A DNA stretch of 64,000 bases from Trebouxia sp. TZW2008 (taxonomy: Eukaryota; Chlorophyta; Trebouxiophyceae; Trebouxiales; Trebouxiaceae). The notes below the pieces were generated by a model. It was given only the letters and a program-made list of their open reading frames with translations. It had not been told where the DNA came from and ran no database searches. This document shows, in pieces, positions 13,301-24,726 of this stretch (its first letter is position 1; every line of letters begins with the position of its first letter). The stretch covers positions 5,581 through 69,580 of the forward strand of contig BDIU01000081.1 of assembly GCA_002118135.1 (NCBI GenBank), given 5' to 3'. Made by a program: the position numbers and the translations under genes.

Positions 13301-16300
13301 CTGCTGTTCATGACACTAATGTTGGTGTGATGATAATGGGCACAAGGACGTTGACAAGAACGATGATTGTGGTGATAAAAGTGTGTCTGAGTGTTACCTG
13401 CGCAGTCTTGAAATCTCACGCTGCAACATGGCGTTATCCCCATCCGTGTCACGGTTGGTGACGGCCTTGTTGCACATGATCTTGATCCTGACAATATTCA
13501 CAAGGGTTCTTCTTACTTGCCTGCGCAGTCTGGACACCTTGCGCTGTAACATGGCGACATCTCCATTGGTGTCCTGGTTGATGACAGCCTTGTTGCACAT
13601 GCTGACAATGCTGCTGCTGCTGCTGCTGCTGCTGCTCATGATGTTCATGTACCTCAAGCATTGACCTCACTCATGAGGAATGTTGAGCCTGTGCAAACTT
13701 ACCTGCGTAATCGGGACACTTCCCGCTGCACCATGGCAACATCGCCATTGGTGTCCTGGTCTATGACAGCCTTGTTGCACACGAACATGGTGATGATGAT
13801 GATGCTGATGAAAACAGCCTTGTTTCATATGTGCTTGGTCTTGACAGTCATGGAAAATCATCAGCATAAAGATTGACTCAGTGCATACCTACGCAGTCTG
13901 GAAACCTCGCGCTGCAGCATGGCAACATCGCCATTGGTGTCCTGGTTGATGACAGCCTTGTTGCGGATGTGCTTGGCCCGGCTGGCAAACTGCAGCGTGC
14001 TCAGTGTCTCTTGCACGCACATACGGCACGGACTGACATTGGCGATGATCATGGTCTTGGCATTGCCGCCTAGTGAGTCCTGCACACCTCACCCTAGTCA
14101 GGTTATGAATTCAGCCCATAAGTCGTCTGGCAAGGATGTATGGTCTTGGCATTGCCGCCCAAGGAGTCCTGCACACCATGGAAGAAGATGAGGCAGCAGA
14201 TTGAGTAGATGGCAAAGCCCTAGCCTTTGAACCTTTGTCAGTTCCATGATATTGGAAGCTTGTTGTTGGTGAAAGGAGACTGACTGTACAATGATCTCAC
14301 TACCTAAGGAGGGCGGTGAGGCAATCTGTGAGGGACGTCAGAGTGGTGGCTGCTGAGCCTGTGAGCTTCTACCAATTCCATGGAACACTAATTCGTCAGT
14401 TCCATGATCATGTCAGTATGCTGACTCTTTGTTGATGACTACAGCATAAGTGGTGTATGACTACCAGATGACTATGTTTGCTAGAGGAGGAAGGTAAGGC
14501 AGAAGACTCTGTAGGGAGTATGGGTGTGGCGGCGGCCTGTTGCTTGAGCTCCTACTAGTTCTCTGATCATTGAACGCTACTTGTTTACTTCTCATCATCA
14601 CAACATGACTGAAGGATGACTACGGCATGACTACAGACCTGAAGTAGGAAGGTGAGATGGGAGTCTGTGTATGGAATGTGAGTGTGACGGCGGCCCATCC
14701 TCTGAGCTTCTACCAGTCCCATGATCACCGACCGTCATCAACTTACTTGTCATGACTATGACATGACTACAGCATGACTACACACCTGAAGGAGGAAGGT
14801 GAGCCGGGAGTCTCTGTAAGGGATGTGGGTGTGACGGCGGCCCATCCTCTGAGCTTCCACCAGTTCCATGATCACGCGCCCCAAGCATGTCAGGCTCTTG
14901 TTGATGCTACAAGCCTCCTTGAAATGCTCGCCGGTTGCTCCTGACAGCTTGTTGCGCTCGCTGCCTGCAACAAGATGCCGTGAGTCTGAGAAAGGTCCAT
15001 GCAAAACTTGCTGTAAGCACGCCAAGCTCTTGTTGATGCTACAAGAATCCTTGAAGTGTTTGCCAGTTGCCCCTGACAGTTAGTTGCGCTCGCTGCCTGC
15101 AACATATTGCTGCAGCTGTTAGTGAAGTTTGGACTGTTGTTGTTGCTACACGCCTGCTTGACCTGCTCATTGCTTGCTCCTGACAGCTTGTCCTGCTCAC
15201 TGCCTGTGACACATTGCTGCAGTTCTTAGTGAAGCGCAGGATGAAGCAAATTTTTGGCCTGGGAATGTCAAGCTCTTGGTGATGCTGCAAGCCTCCTTGA
15301 AATGCTCACCAGTTGCTCCTAGCAGCTTGTTACGCTTGCTGCCCACAGCACAATGCAGTTGCTGTTATCTGTGTTTGACAGAACTCAGTGCACAATGCGC
15401 ATCTTGCCAGCTGTGTCTAGGTCCAGCAAGTTCAGGCAGGAAAGACTTGACCCTGATGCAGCTTTTCAGCGTCCTTGCTGCTGAGCTCCACAATGCATTT
15501 GGAGCCTTTCAACTTCAGAAGCAATGGCAGCATCTCATTCTCGTTTTCAGATCCAAGAGCAATGGCAGCAAATCGTTCTCAGGCAGCACCAGATAGAACT
15601 AGGCTCACCTGCTAGGTCTACCAGATTGAGGCGGGAAAACTTGACCCTAGTGCAGCCATCTTCAGCGCCCTTGCTGCTGGATTCCATGATGCATGTGAAC
15701 ACTGAGTGGGAACGGCTGGACTCTCTGTTGAGATTGGTCTCGCCAATGCGCCGGTTCTCTGTGCCTTTGCGCATCACATTCAGCGCATCCTCAACTGCAA
15801 GCATTCAACAAGAGCTTTGCTAAGCATCTACAGTAGACAATGCACTATGAACAATAATCGATCGACACCATAAGACTACTGCCAATGCGCCGCTTCTCTG
15901 TGCCTGTTTGCATCACATTCAGTGCATCCTCAACTGCAGTCATCAAGCAAAAAACACTTTGAATGATTCACTGTAGATAACGAGCAATGCATGGTACAAA
16001 GTACTGCCAGCGCATCCATCTGCTGTGCCTCGGTGCATCACATTCAGCGCATCCTCACTTGCAACTATCAAGCAATGATTTGGTAAGTGAACCGACCAGT
16101 CCATCAACAGCAGAAAAGAAAGTGTCAATGCGCCTGTTTATGTGCCCTTGCGCGTCACGCTCAGCGCATCCTCAACTGCAATCATCAAGCGATGAGGTTG
16201 GTAGTGAACCAGACAGCGGTCGATCAGCAATAAAAAGATTGACTGCCAATGCGGCGATTTTCTATACCCTTGCGCATCACATTCAATGCGTCCTCAACTG

Positions 16301-19300
16301 CAATCACCCAGCATGCGTTTTGTTTCACTGATATAGACAGTGATCATTCAAAAGCAAGCATCCCAAAGCAAAGAGCTGAGGCTTTCTTGTCTGCAGCAGA
16401 TAGTACAGGGCAGCACACCATGAGAAAGTGTGGGCCTGAGAGTTGCCATCTTCAGCACAAAGATGCAAGGCAACACATTGCACTTAATGTGGAATCAAAA
16501 GCAGGACATGCAAATTAACACCAAAGCGAAGGAAGGGCATGTCATTCCGCATGGACTTGAAAATGAAAGGGGGTTAGAGCACTTGATGGGGAAGGGTGGC
16601 CCACATCTTTACCAACCCCAAGGAAACTCCAAATGCCTTTCTCTTGCATAGCGTTTGGCATAAGGCAAGACATGTTACTCAAGCAGAACTGAAAAGGCAG
16701 AACATGCCATGCAGAAAACAAAGGCACAAACAACACCAGGCGGGACACATTGCTCAGCACAGAGTACACAGCAGCACACACTATTCAGCGAGGTTGTCAA
16801 CATAGCAGTCGCGTTTCAGGTCCTCCCTCAAGTTCAGATTCCCGCTGCTGGGCTTGAGCAATTACTAGGCAGGCTGTATCTTTCACCATAGGTCGAAAAG
16901 GGCAGCGCATACCATTCAGCACAATTTCCTCAGTGAGGTTGTCGACATAGCAGCCGCGTTTCATGTCCTCCCTCAGGTTCAGATTCCCGCTGCTAGGCTT
17001 GAGCAGGTCAGTGATGGTCTCATTGTAGATCTCCAGGAAGCTGCATTTCACGCTGAACCGCACCTGATCTCTGCCCTGCAATTTGAATTTTGAATTCGAC
17101 TTTGGTTCAAATTGAAACATTCCTGCTGCTGGGCTTGAGCAGGTCTGTGATGCTCCCATTTTGGATCTCCAGGAAGCTGCATTTCACGCTAAACCGCACC
17201 CGATCCCTGCCCTGCAGTTTGAGCTTTGAAGTTTGCGTCTGGATTGCAATGAAAACTTTGAATGGGTTACTAAGGCATAAAAGCTCTCTGCAGACTCTAG
17301 TCAGCAGACCCTGACTCCCACACACAAGCATGAAAGGCAGGTTCTCACACAAAACAGGATTGCATATCAGCACTGATGGCGGCTTGGGTAGGGTCAGTCA
17401 GGGATGGTAGATTAGAAGAGGGCAGGACACAGCAGGGCAGGGCAGGACAGGACAGGGCACTGCAGGACAGGGCAGGGCAAGACAGGACAGAGCAGGACAG
17501 ACAGGGCAGGGCAGGACACAGCAGGACACTGCAGGACAGGGCAGGGCAAAGTAGGGTAGGGCATGATGTGGTTTGTCAGACCTGACAATGAGTCACTTCC
17601 AAGCAAACAAGCAGCATGAGACCTGGGACAGCCTTGACTCACCGCCTTGTCCTCTTCTTCTGAGATGCGCTTGAAGATGTACTCGAACACCCTTGGCGCC
17701 AAGCCCCTCTGCAACACAATGACATCAGAAGTTGTCAATCAAAGCGCAACAAAGCAGAGGCCAAGAATGCACTCACTGACAGAGCTTGCAAGTGGGTGCT
17801 AGCAAGCAAATCAAAAAGCCCGATAGTTCAGCAGTCAGTGCTATCAACGCTGATCCTCTTCTGTGTTGAATTGCATGAGCTGTGGTTCTGGATCTTCATC
17901 TCAAGAGCTGCTTGACATCAGCTTGTCAGCTGAAATTTGTATTCTTAAGAATACGTCAAGTAAAATTTGACTGTTTGACGATGGCTGACTTGGTCTGCGC
18001 GGCACAGCTGTTCAATTACGGTTCTTGAACGCAATCAATCTGTCAGGAATGGTGCATGCTGAAAATGATTTCATCAGCCAAAGTTTCAATCTGGCTGACC
18101 TGTTCTAAGCGGCCCAGCTGTTCACTCATGGTGTTACCAAATTCACTGTGAAAAACGTTTACACTGTGCATTTAAGCAGCTTTTAAGATCTGGCTAACCA
18201 AGTCCCAGCTGTCCATCATGATGCCCTTGAACAACATGTGGTATAGTGCATACGAGGTGTGATTTTGAGTGTTTATATGTGATGTAATGCACATGATAGA
18301 TTTGACCCTGGCTGACCTGGTCTGAGCGGCCGAGCTGTCCAATCATGGTGACTTGACTAATCGCTAACTCATTACAACATGTTGCATAATTAATGAGGCA
18401 TTATGTAAGGAATGTGACTCATACAGGAAATCTGGCTAATCTGGTCTGAGCGGCCGAGCTGTCCAAGCATGGTGTAGGTCTTGCCGGCCCCCATTTGTAC
18501 AACAGTGTGTTTTACTTGAACGTCACTTGAAACATCTGATGAATGCTTGAATCTGGCTAACCTGGTCGGAGCGGCCCAGCTGTCCAATCATGGTGTAGGT
18601 CTTGCCAGCCCCCGTCTGGCCATAAGCAAAGATGGAGGAGTTGTATCCTGCCAAGCAATTTTCTACCATGGGATGCCCAGCCACTGCATGATAAAGACAC
18701 AGATTGTGAATCATATGCTGAGGCAGTCGATCATGGCTGTAGTCTCAACAGTGCTGTCTGGCCATAAGCAAAGATGGAGGAGTTGTATCCTGCCAAGCAA
18801 TTCTCGACTATGGGATGCCCACCCACTGCAGCACAAAACAGACTTTTCATCAATGAAAGGCTGACAACTGCACCAGAAAGGAATAGACTGCAAATCTACT
18901 GCCCACACTTGTTACATGAGAAGCAAACAGCAGATAAGTTGTAGCCTGCCGAGCAGTTCTCCACTATTGGGTGCCCAGCCGCTACAAACAAGACCAGCAT
19001 GCTGTAAGGAATCTTAACAGTGTGATACGGGCACCGGCAATCAGCCAGGCACTTGAACAAATTGCGACAGATTTGCAGTCAAGGCGAATTACTTTCGCAT
19101 GAGCACCTCATCGTGGGACCAAGCTTGTGTGGCGCATGGTCATTCACAGCTGCGCATGCATATTTTGATATGGAGTTTTTATAATTCAATCAAGGAGCAC
19201 TTACCTGTGAACAAGTCATTGTGGATGCCAGCTCTTCAGATACACGGTCAAGTACAAATTCGCAGTTGAGATTTCACTCATGCAATCATTCAAGTAATAG

Positions 19301-21619
19301 ATGCTTACTCATGAACAGATCATCCTGGGTGCCCATCTCCCCAGACACATGGTCATACGCAAACTCGTACGGCTGGGCGTAACGGTGGGAGGCAACAGCA
19401 ACCCCCCTGGCCCCTGCCTGGGTCACACACAGCTCTGACCCCTCACCTCCTCCTTCTAGCTCAGTCTGACTTGCCGGCCGGATTCTTGTGATGACCTGCA
19501 ACCACACATCTGTTGCCAAGGACACGTTATAGGAAGCGTAGCACTTTTCGCCTGTCCAGATCAAACGAGAAGTGTTTTGGATAACAGACACACCCCATGA
19601 CAACAGCTCATAGCAGGCTATGTGTCAGGCGTGGTATACAAGGACCTCTTCACCCTTCATATCCAATATAATTGGTTTAGGCTAGCGCATGACTGAACTG
19701 GTTGGAGACAGGCGATTTTTTCTGTATGTACCTAGTTGGGCCTGCTGAGCCTGCCTAGCACACGATTTTAGTGAATGAATGAATGAATGAAATGTGTCAG
19801 ACACACTCTCACAACAGGTTGCCTCTGCATTGTTCTGAACATGTCAGATGCACCATTGCAGCAGGTCAGAAATGATAAACAGCATTGATCCAGTTCCCCT
19901 TGTCCAGCATGAGCAAGATTGCTTTGCGCCTGTTTTGTGCATGTATATGCGAATGCTGTCATGCCATGCAAGCTTGTGCTGACCTAGTTGCATCTGCAAG
20001 CAGGTGTCACACTGCATTTGACTGTTGACTGATGCAGATGCCTGATGCCTGACGACTGATGTCACACCATACGTGACTGATGACTGATGCAGATGACCAA
20101 TGCAGACGAGTGAGTGATGTCACACTGCATTTGACTGTTGACNNNNNNNNNNNNNNNNNNNNNNNNNNNNNNNNNNNNNNNNNNNNNNNNNNNNNNNNNN
20201 NNNNNNNNNNNNNNNNNNNNNNNNNNNNNNNNNNNNNNNNNNNNNNNNNNNNNNNNNNNNNNNNNNNNNNNNNNNNNNNNNNNNNNNNNNNNNNNNNNNN
20301 NNNNAGATGACCAATGCAGACGAGTGAGTGATGTCACACTGCATTTGACTGTTGACTGATGCAGATGACTGATGGCTGATGGCTGATGACTGATGTAACA
20401 CTGCATCGGACTGATGACTGATGCAGATGACCGATGCAGATGAATGATGCTTTTCTGGCAAGAAGAAGAGGAACTCACCTTGACATTGTCAGCCAAATTG
20501 TCCTCCCAGTCTCCATCAGAAAAGCTGCTGAAGTCTCCTGTGCTTCTGGGGCTGTCAGGAGGGCTGTTGGTGGTGGTGCCCCTGTGTTTGGATGCCGACG
20601 GTGGCACATTTTGTACAGCCCTCAGGGCTGGCCCCAATGGCAGCTTCCTGGGAGTGAGAAGTGGCTGCAACACACAGACACACGGATGTCACTTACAGTG
20701 AATTTGTACTAGTGAATGGTGCATCCTGCTGCTTTCTTCTGGCAGATGTGCAGACGTGTTCAGCAACATTAAAAAGCTGATTCAGTATGAAAGCTTTGGG
20801 AGCTAGCGACTGCAACACACAGACAAACTGATGTCAGTTGCAGTGAACCTGCAGTTGTACTTTGCGCAGTCGTCCAGATTCAGAGATAGGCAGACAAGCT
20901 GAGTGACATTGATGAGCTGATGTACAATGGCAGCTTCCTGGGAGCGAGACAGGGCTGCAACACACAGACGCACGAATGTCACTTGCAGTTGATCTGTAAT
21001 CGTAGATGGTGCACCCTGCTGGTTGCTTTTGGCAAACGTCTAAACGTGCTTAGCAAGAAGGTGACATACAAAGGCAGCTGCCTGGGGGTAAGAAGCGGCT
21101 GCTCCACATAGTCACACAGACGCCTTTTGCAGTTGTCGTCAACGGCGCATTGTGTTTTTGTTGAGGAGAATTATACAATTTCAACAACATCAAGAAGCTG
21201 ACGCAATGATGAGAAGCAGAATTTGTCCATTGCTCGCTTGAGAATACTGACTGCAAGCCTCCACCAAGCGTACCAACTTGCAGACCACACCAGGTGCTTG
21301 AAGTCGATGACAGGGCTGAACCAGGCAAGCATTGGGCATGAGATTGTTGCTGTTCGTATCAGTGTCAGTCGACCAGCTGGATGTGGCATAACGCGGGGCT
21401 CACCAGTGCGGCATCAGCTTTGTTGTTGTGACTAGGTGTGACCCCTCGCCACGCCGGACGGTGCTGCCGTGCTGAATTCGGCGTCGGTAACACCCTCTCG
21501 CTAGCTTCTGCCCGGTGCTTGACCGGGGTGTCAACTCCGCGCTTTGAGCGGCTCCTCTCTGTTGTAAAAGCTGTGCTGTTCGCTGATGTCAGGGTTTGTC
21601 GCGAAGATTCGGAACTCAT
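4336..21619 (-). CDS. KIN12: Kinesin-12 class motor protein
   Basis: Plus-end kinesin with N-terminal motor and long coiled-coil tail. Exons in gene order: 21619-21404, 20664-20479, 19495-19309, 18683-18562, 17708-17643, 17075-16913, 15794-15609, 14964-14786, 14079-13889, 12541-12409, 12032-11974, 11703-11043, 10449-10303, 9344-9165, 8053-7874, 7556-7398, 6996-6845, 6207-6131, 5497-5372, 5145-5053, 4995-4811, 4389-4336. All phases agree, giving 1,233 residues. Motor about 135-480: VITRIRP start, P-loop GQTGAGKT 218-225, NRESSRSH around 337-343 (switch I), DLAGSE 373-378 (switch II), then [19 protein letters not shown], diagnostic of KIF15/kinesin-12. About 485-1055 is heptad-rich coiled coil; 1056-1233 is polar, with a run of six Glu, ending in NNR. 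In land plants this class works at the phragmoplast and division site; its role here is inferred. The last tail exons rest on phase and composition only, and extra small exons could be missed. Confidence 0.9.
4600..4720 (-). repeat. Copy of a kinesin exon 3' edge in the last intron
   Basis: On the minus strand this stretch reads CAGCAAAAGGCAGCTGTGCC, then an ACCTGCAG with donor GTAAGC, a diverged copy of the end of the exon at 4995-4811 (AGAAAGCAGCTGCCCCACC, TTCAG, GTAATC). It lies downstream of the real exon end, inside the intron. Confidence 0.6.
6636..6846 (-). repeat. Three copies of an exon/donor boundary, about 95 bp apart
   Basis: The minus-strand word AGGTCAGGGGTTCAATT occurs at about 6640, 6735 and 6828. 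The last copy is the real donor of the exon ending at 6845; the two others sit further into the intron. The exon sequence before the donor is also echoed: CTGCCAGCTCATTCAGACAG versus the true CTGCTGGCTCTTCAAG. Confidence 0.6.
8125..8360 (-). repeat. Copies of the 5' edge of a kinesin coiled-coil exon
   Basis: Two diverged copies of the start of the exon at 8053-7874 lie just upstream in the intron: both carry the CAGCTGCTGCTGAAGC-type coding and the TGCAATACAGCATGACATGC-type flank seen near 8060, 8190 and 8310 on the plus strand. Confidence 0.55.
9400..9910 (-). repeat. Four copies of the 5' edge of kinesin exon 9344-9165
   Basis: The plus-strand words TTGCAGCTGTGCGTTGCTGG and CTCAGCCAAATGCTGCTCAG of the exon region recur near 9430, 9570, 9680 and 9835. 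Each copy ends near the acceptor and is followed by intron-type sequence (CTGATCAGTCTG, GATGAGCACCATGCAAG). They lie upstream of the real exon in gene direction. Confidence 0.65.
10604..10833. repeat. Minisatellite, about 32 bp unit, seven diverged copies
   Basis: A motif of the form CAGCAGTTCAAGGCAGTAG-GCTGACA-CA is repeated about every 32 bp. It lies in the kinesin intron between exons 11703-11043 and 10449-10303. No coding continuity was found through it. Confidence 0.7.
11043..11703 (-). repeat. Coding tandem repeat inside the kinesin coiled coil
   Basis: This 661 bp exon, residues about 563-783, encodes internally repeated coiled coil. A unit of about 46 residues (AEAHRQQL..., [30 protein letters not shown]) is present about three times plus partial copies. 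The repeat is strongly CTG/CAG rich. In contrast to the intronic copies elsewhere in the gene, these duplications kept frame and became protein. Confidence 0.8.
12600..13760 (-). repeat. Intron filled with copies of both flanking exon edges
   Basis: The intron between kinesin exons 14079-13889 and 12541-12409 holds copies of the 3' edge of the first ([20 protein letters not shown] plus a donor) at about 13675-13780, 13515-13600, 13393-13475 and 13190-13255. It also holds copies of the 5' edge of the second (acceptor plus [20 protein letters not shown]) at about 12935-13000, 12740-12840 and 12620-12700. The two families are ordered: 3'-edge copies nearest the upstream exon, 5'-edge copies nearest the downstream exon. 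Confidence 0.85.
13610..13636. repeat. CTG trinucleotide run
   Basis: About nine uninterrupted CTG units lie in the kinesin intron between two exon-edge copies. Confidence 0.9.
14120..15350 (-). repeat. Edge copies flanking kinesin exons 14079-13889 and 14964-14786
   Basis: Copies of the 5' edge of exon 14964-14786 ([12 protein letters not shown] coding with its GCAG acceptor) lie upstream at about 15000-15100, 15160-15210 and 15270-15350. Copies of its 3' edge (GAAGGAGGAAGGTGAG type, plus strand) lie downstream at about 14640-14740, 14480-14540 and 14290-14350. One copy of the 5' edge of the next exon (GGCATTGCCGCCCAAGGAGT) is at 14137-14175. Confidence 0.8.
15400..16320 (-). repeat. Edge copies flanking kinesin exon 15794-15609
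   Basis: Upstream, the acceptor and first about 60 bases of the exon ([15 protein letters not shown] coding) recur at about 15880-15940, 16010-16070, 16125-16190 and 16240-16310, spaced 110-120 bp. Downstream, the coding of the exon end ([15 protein letters not shown]) recurs in diverged form around 15410-15500. Confidence 0.8.
16797..17245 (-). repeat. Edge copies flanking kinesin exon 17075-16913
   Basis: Positions 17125-17245 carry a copy of the exon's 5' edge ([17 protein letters not shown] with a Tyr-to-Gln change at the following residue). Positions 16797-16860 carry a copy of its 3' edge ([22 protein letters not shown] coding). Both copies are intronic and incomplete. Confidence 0.85.
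17412..17570. repeat. GGCAGGACA minisatellite
   Basis: Purine-rich array of words such as GGGCAGGACAGGACAGGGCA and ACAGCAGGACACTGCAGGAC in the kinesin intron upstream of exon 17708-17643. It is open in several frames because of its composition and is not coding. Confidence 0.85.
18090..18990 (-). repeat. Edge copies flanking the P-loop exon
   Basis: The exon 18683-18562 encodes GQTGAGKT. Copies of its 5' half ([18 protein letters not shown]) occur upstream at about 18755-18835 and 18935-18985. Copies of its 3' end ([17 protein letters not shown] plus donor) occur downstream at about 18430-18500, and shorter ones at 18310-18355 and 18090-18130. Only the central one has both splice sites and the complete motif. 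Confidence 0.85.
20009..20450. repeat. Tandem repeat around an assembly gap
   Basis: Units built from GATGCAGATGACCAATGCAG, GAGTGATGTCACACTGCATT and TGACTGTTGAC are repeated on both sides of a run of N. The array lies in the intron between kinesin exons 20664-20479 and 19495-19309. Confidence 0.9.
20143..20304. other. Assembly gap, 162 N
   Basis: Undetermined bases. The flanks are near-identical repeat units, so the true length may differ from the 162 placeholders. Confidence 1.
20640..21200 (-). repeat. Four units of a kinesin exon 5' edge, about 145 bp period
   Basis: The acceptor region of exon 20664-20479 (plus strand GGCAGCTTCCTGGGAGTGAG, then CTGCAACACACAGAC) recurs near 20800, 20930 and 21080. 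Each unit also carries the same intron block (GGTGCA-CCTGCTG-TT, GTGACAT). All copies lie upstream of the real exon in gene direction. Confidence 0.85.
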
Positions 21620-22026
21620 ATCGCCATGAACGATCACTCCGAGCAAGCGGCACTTCAGACTCCTCTGAAACGTCCGCTCGTAGACTATGGAGCAACTTTG
21701 TCAGGGCAACGGTGCAATGCAGAACTAGCTGTTTGTTGACACAAAAAGTCAAAGTTGCATTGCATTTGGGTCGACGTAATATGACATGCCATTTCTTCTG
21801 CGTTGCCTGCACAGCTGCAGAGCGGCGTTTTGCCTGGCCATGCTGCGCTGATGGATCAGCTTGCCTTCACATGCATGAATCGATGGACTGCTTGCGGTGA
21901 AGACGCTCTAGCGTGACAGGCACCGCCGCTCAGGAGGCTTGTCTAACGACTTAGAGGTCGCGTACATGCACAAACTATAAGACGTTTACGAGCTCAGCTT
22001 CACGCATCGAAAAGGGAACATGCGAA
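21620..22026. promoter_or_regulatory. Shared upstream region of kinesin-12 and METTL5
   Basis: The 407 bp between the two divergent start codons must hold both promoters and 5' UTRs. It is less repetitive than the introns. No specific motif is asserted. Confidence 0.45.
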
Positions 22027-24726
22027 ATGAAGTTGAAAGAATTGCACTCGCTCATGCAGGTGCTGTTGTTGCTAATTTCGTCAATGTTGCCTGCACCACA
22101 CTGTGCACAATAAGCAAATGCGTTTGCTCAGGAATTTCACTGCCAGTATAGGATGTGGCCGTTTTCAGCGAGCCCAAGGTAGATCTTGAGCAGTACCCCA
22201 CAGGCGCTCATCTGGCATCAAGACTGCTGTTCACTGTAAGACGAGCACAAGACAGCGTCTGGACGCTCTGCTTGATCAAGCATCAACACTGCCTCCAAGC
22301 TTCTAACATGCAAGCATGTTGCAGGTCGACAATGCGTACGACGAGTTTGATGGAAAAGTGGTAGCTGACCTAGGATGTGGAACTGTAAGCCTGACATCAC
22401 ACAACATGCATCATATGTCTCTACATGTCTATTCCCTCAAATGCCAACCAGGACTTGTGCTACACACGCATAGCACCTTTGCTGCTGAAAGTGTCACATA
22501 TTGTTGCCAGCTGTCAATTGCACTGTCACACGATTTGGAGCTTGAAAATGTCATCTATGCTGCTGAAAGGGTCACATATTGTTGCCAACTCTCAGTTGCT
22601 TGGTCACACAAACTGAAGCTTGAAAATGTCATATATTGTTGCCAACTCTCACTTACTTTGTGTCATGAGTTGGTGCTGTGTGACAAAGAATGTGCCACAC
22701 AGTAAGAGCCGTTGCTGGGAAGTGACACATGTCATCATTGGATATCGTTTGTACTATCTCATGAGTTGGTGCTAATGTGTGACAGGGAATGTTGAGCATT
22801 GGTGCCGCAATGCTTGGCAGTCCGCATGTCATTGGCATTGACATTGATGATGATGCGCTTCAAGTTGCACAAGAGAATTGCGATCAGTTTGAAGGCCTTC
22901 AGGTGATTGGCCTTGTTGCAGAGACACACAGCAAGCTATGACGAGCCATTCAATTAGGCATCATTTGCCATCTCTGTTGCTGTTTCTACCTTTGTCTGTT
23001 GTGAGCGTTTATGTGCCCATGTCTGTCTGTGATGTTCGTGTGAGATGTCCAGTTCAGGCTGCGTGTACAGTATCAAGTGTAATAGACAAAGTGTGCACAT
23101 GCCACAAACCCATTGCAGGTCAGATCAACATAGCTCAAGAGAGGTTTGCTGCAGATAGATTTAGCACAATCAGCATGAGTCAGACACAAGGTGACACAGC
23201 ACAAACCCATTGTGTGCCGCGTAGATCTGACTGATCAGGAGTCTGTTGCAGGTAGAGTTCATACAGTGTAGAATTAGTCAGCTCAAGGCCAACCAGCTTG
23301 GCCTGTCAGCAGATGTAGTCATCATGAATCCGCCTTTCGGCACCAGAAGGAAAGGCGCTGATTTGGAGTTTCTGCAAGCAGCATTTCAGGTGAAGCCACC
23401 TGCTTTGCACAGACATCTCATGAGGGCTGACATTCCATGGGTCACCTAGGTTTTAGTTGCTGCTTGTAAGGCAGCAAAACTGCAGTGCTTCTGCCCACAA
23501 CAGCTCCTGTTACGATGCCCAATGGCATGCACTTTCCTTGTGTTGCCCTTTTCACCCTACGCTGCGGCATTCTGCCCGCCTCTCAGACTCAAGCTGTCAA
23601 GTTGCCAAGTTGCAATGGCAAAATGTGGACATCATTACCTGCTACAGTATGCCCTGCAGCGCACTTGGTACATCTTGACAATCTGAAAGCAGGATGGTGA
23701 CTTAAACTACGCTGCAGGTGTCAAGGGGATCTGTTTACTCCCTGCACAAGTCTTCCACTCGGTCATTTATACAGAAGTTTGCGACACAGCAGCTGAAAGC
23801 TAAATCAGCTGAGGTCCTTGCGCAGTTGCGATATGACCTGCCCCCAACATTTGTCTTCCACAAGTAAGCTTGCAAGTAAAGTTGTTTGCTGCCTTGTCTG
23901 CAAGTATAAATCTTTTCAAGAACCTTTGTCTTCCACAAACAAACTTGCAATAAGCTTGCTTGCGTCCTGGCCTGCGAGCGTGCATTCTCAAAAAGGTCTG
24001 TTTGTCGCAAGTAAGCTTGCAGACTAGTACAATGCCCTTTTCTGCATGTCTGCTTCTTCACAAACTTGCAAACTGTAGACGCACTTGAACAAGGCATTGA
24101 GTTGCATAGAAAGTAGCTATGCGTAATGCTTTGCTGTAAGTGACGCAATGTCAAGCCCTTACATGTCCGATCTTTGCATTTGAGCTGCACTGCAAATCAA
24201 GTGTCATACCGCTTTACTGTATGTATTGCAATACAAAGCTTCTGACTGACCTGGCACAGCCTCTGACATTGCTGTATGCTTCAAGCCAGTAGTGTCATGG
24301 GCTGCCCATGCTGGCATGCCATGTTCTACGTGGCTAGGGCAAGTAGAGAAGCTCACAACGGAAAAGTCTATGCAGCTTGGTTCATAGTGGGAGCCTTTGT
24401 TACTAAAAGCAGCCCAGGATGCTGCAATTCCTTGCACAGCAAGGCATTATACTGTAACAAAGCGGCATAGCTGGTCGCAGTACAGCTTGACCCTTTGGTC
24501 TAAATTGCCCCACAAATGAAAGGAACTGCATCAAATGGTGGTCATTAAGGAGTGCTGAACACATTGCGTGAAGACCTGCTTGTGTGCAGTTGTGCAGACA
24601 TGTAGCCTGACCTTTTGGGTTGTTAGGCTGATGACGATGGTAGATGTTGATACTGTTGCATGCGCATGCAGGCAGAAATCTAAGGATATTGAGGTGGATC
24701 TGTGGCGTTTTGAGAAGAGCTCATGA
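22027..24726 (+). CDS. METTL5: METTL5-like 18S rRNA adenine-N6 methyltransferase
   Basis: Seven exons: 22027-22059, 22152-22235, 22325-22384, 22786-22902, 23252-23389, 23718-23863 and 24672-24726, all in phase, for 210 residues (human METTL5 has 209). The start MKLKELHSLMQ, then PKVDLEQYPT, the SAM-binding motif ADLGCGTG (53-60), the acidic IDIDDDAL and the catalytic NPPF (124-127) followed by GTRRKGAD match the family in order. The C-terminus keeps VYSLHKSSTR, AQLRYDLPPTFVFHK and DIEVDLWRF. METTL5 with TRMT112 makes m6A on 18S rRNA; whether it does here is inferred from similarity. Introns 3 and 6 hold tandem copies of nearby sequence. It is head to head with kinesin-12 and tail to tail with TASH3. 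Confidence 0.93.
22485..22670. repeat. Three tandem copies inside METTL5 intron 3
   Basis: The words GTCACATATTGTTGCCAACT and GCTTGAAAATGTCAT recur with a period near 65 bp. A related block at 22660-22780 repeats ATGAGTTGGTGCT-TGTGTGACA, which contains the acceptor of exon 4. Confidence 0.8.
23845..24030 (+). repeat. Copies of the METTL5 exon 6 end in intron 6
   Basis: The end of exon 6 (TTTGTCTTCCACAA with donor GTAAGC) recurs at about 23927-23950 (CTTTGTCTTCCACAAACAAA) and, more decayed, at about 24000-24065. The associated intron word AAGCTTGCA recurs with it. Confidence 0.75.

Noticed and set aside
20062..20673. Open frame running through the N block.
   Set aside because: Undetermined bases were translated as X; only 20664-20479 is supported as an exon.
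21365..21403. Extension of kinesin exon 1 through [12 protein letters not shown] to a stop.
   Set aside because: A strong GTGAGC donor at 21403 and phase-compatible exon 2 give a full motor protein; read-through would end at once.
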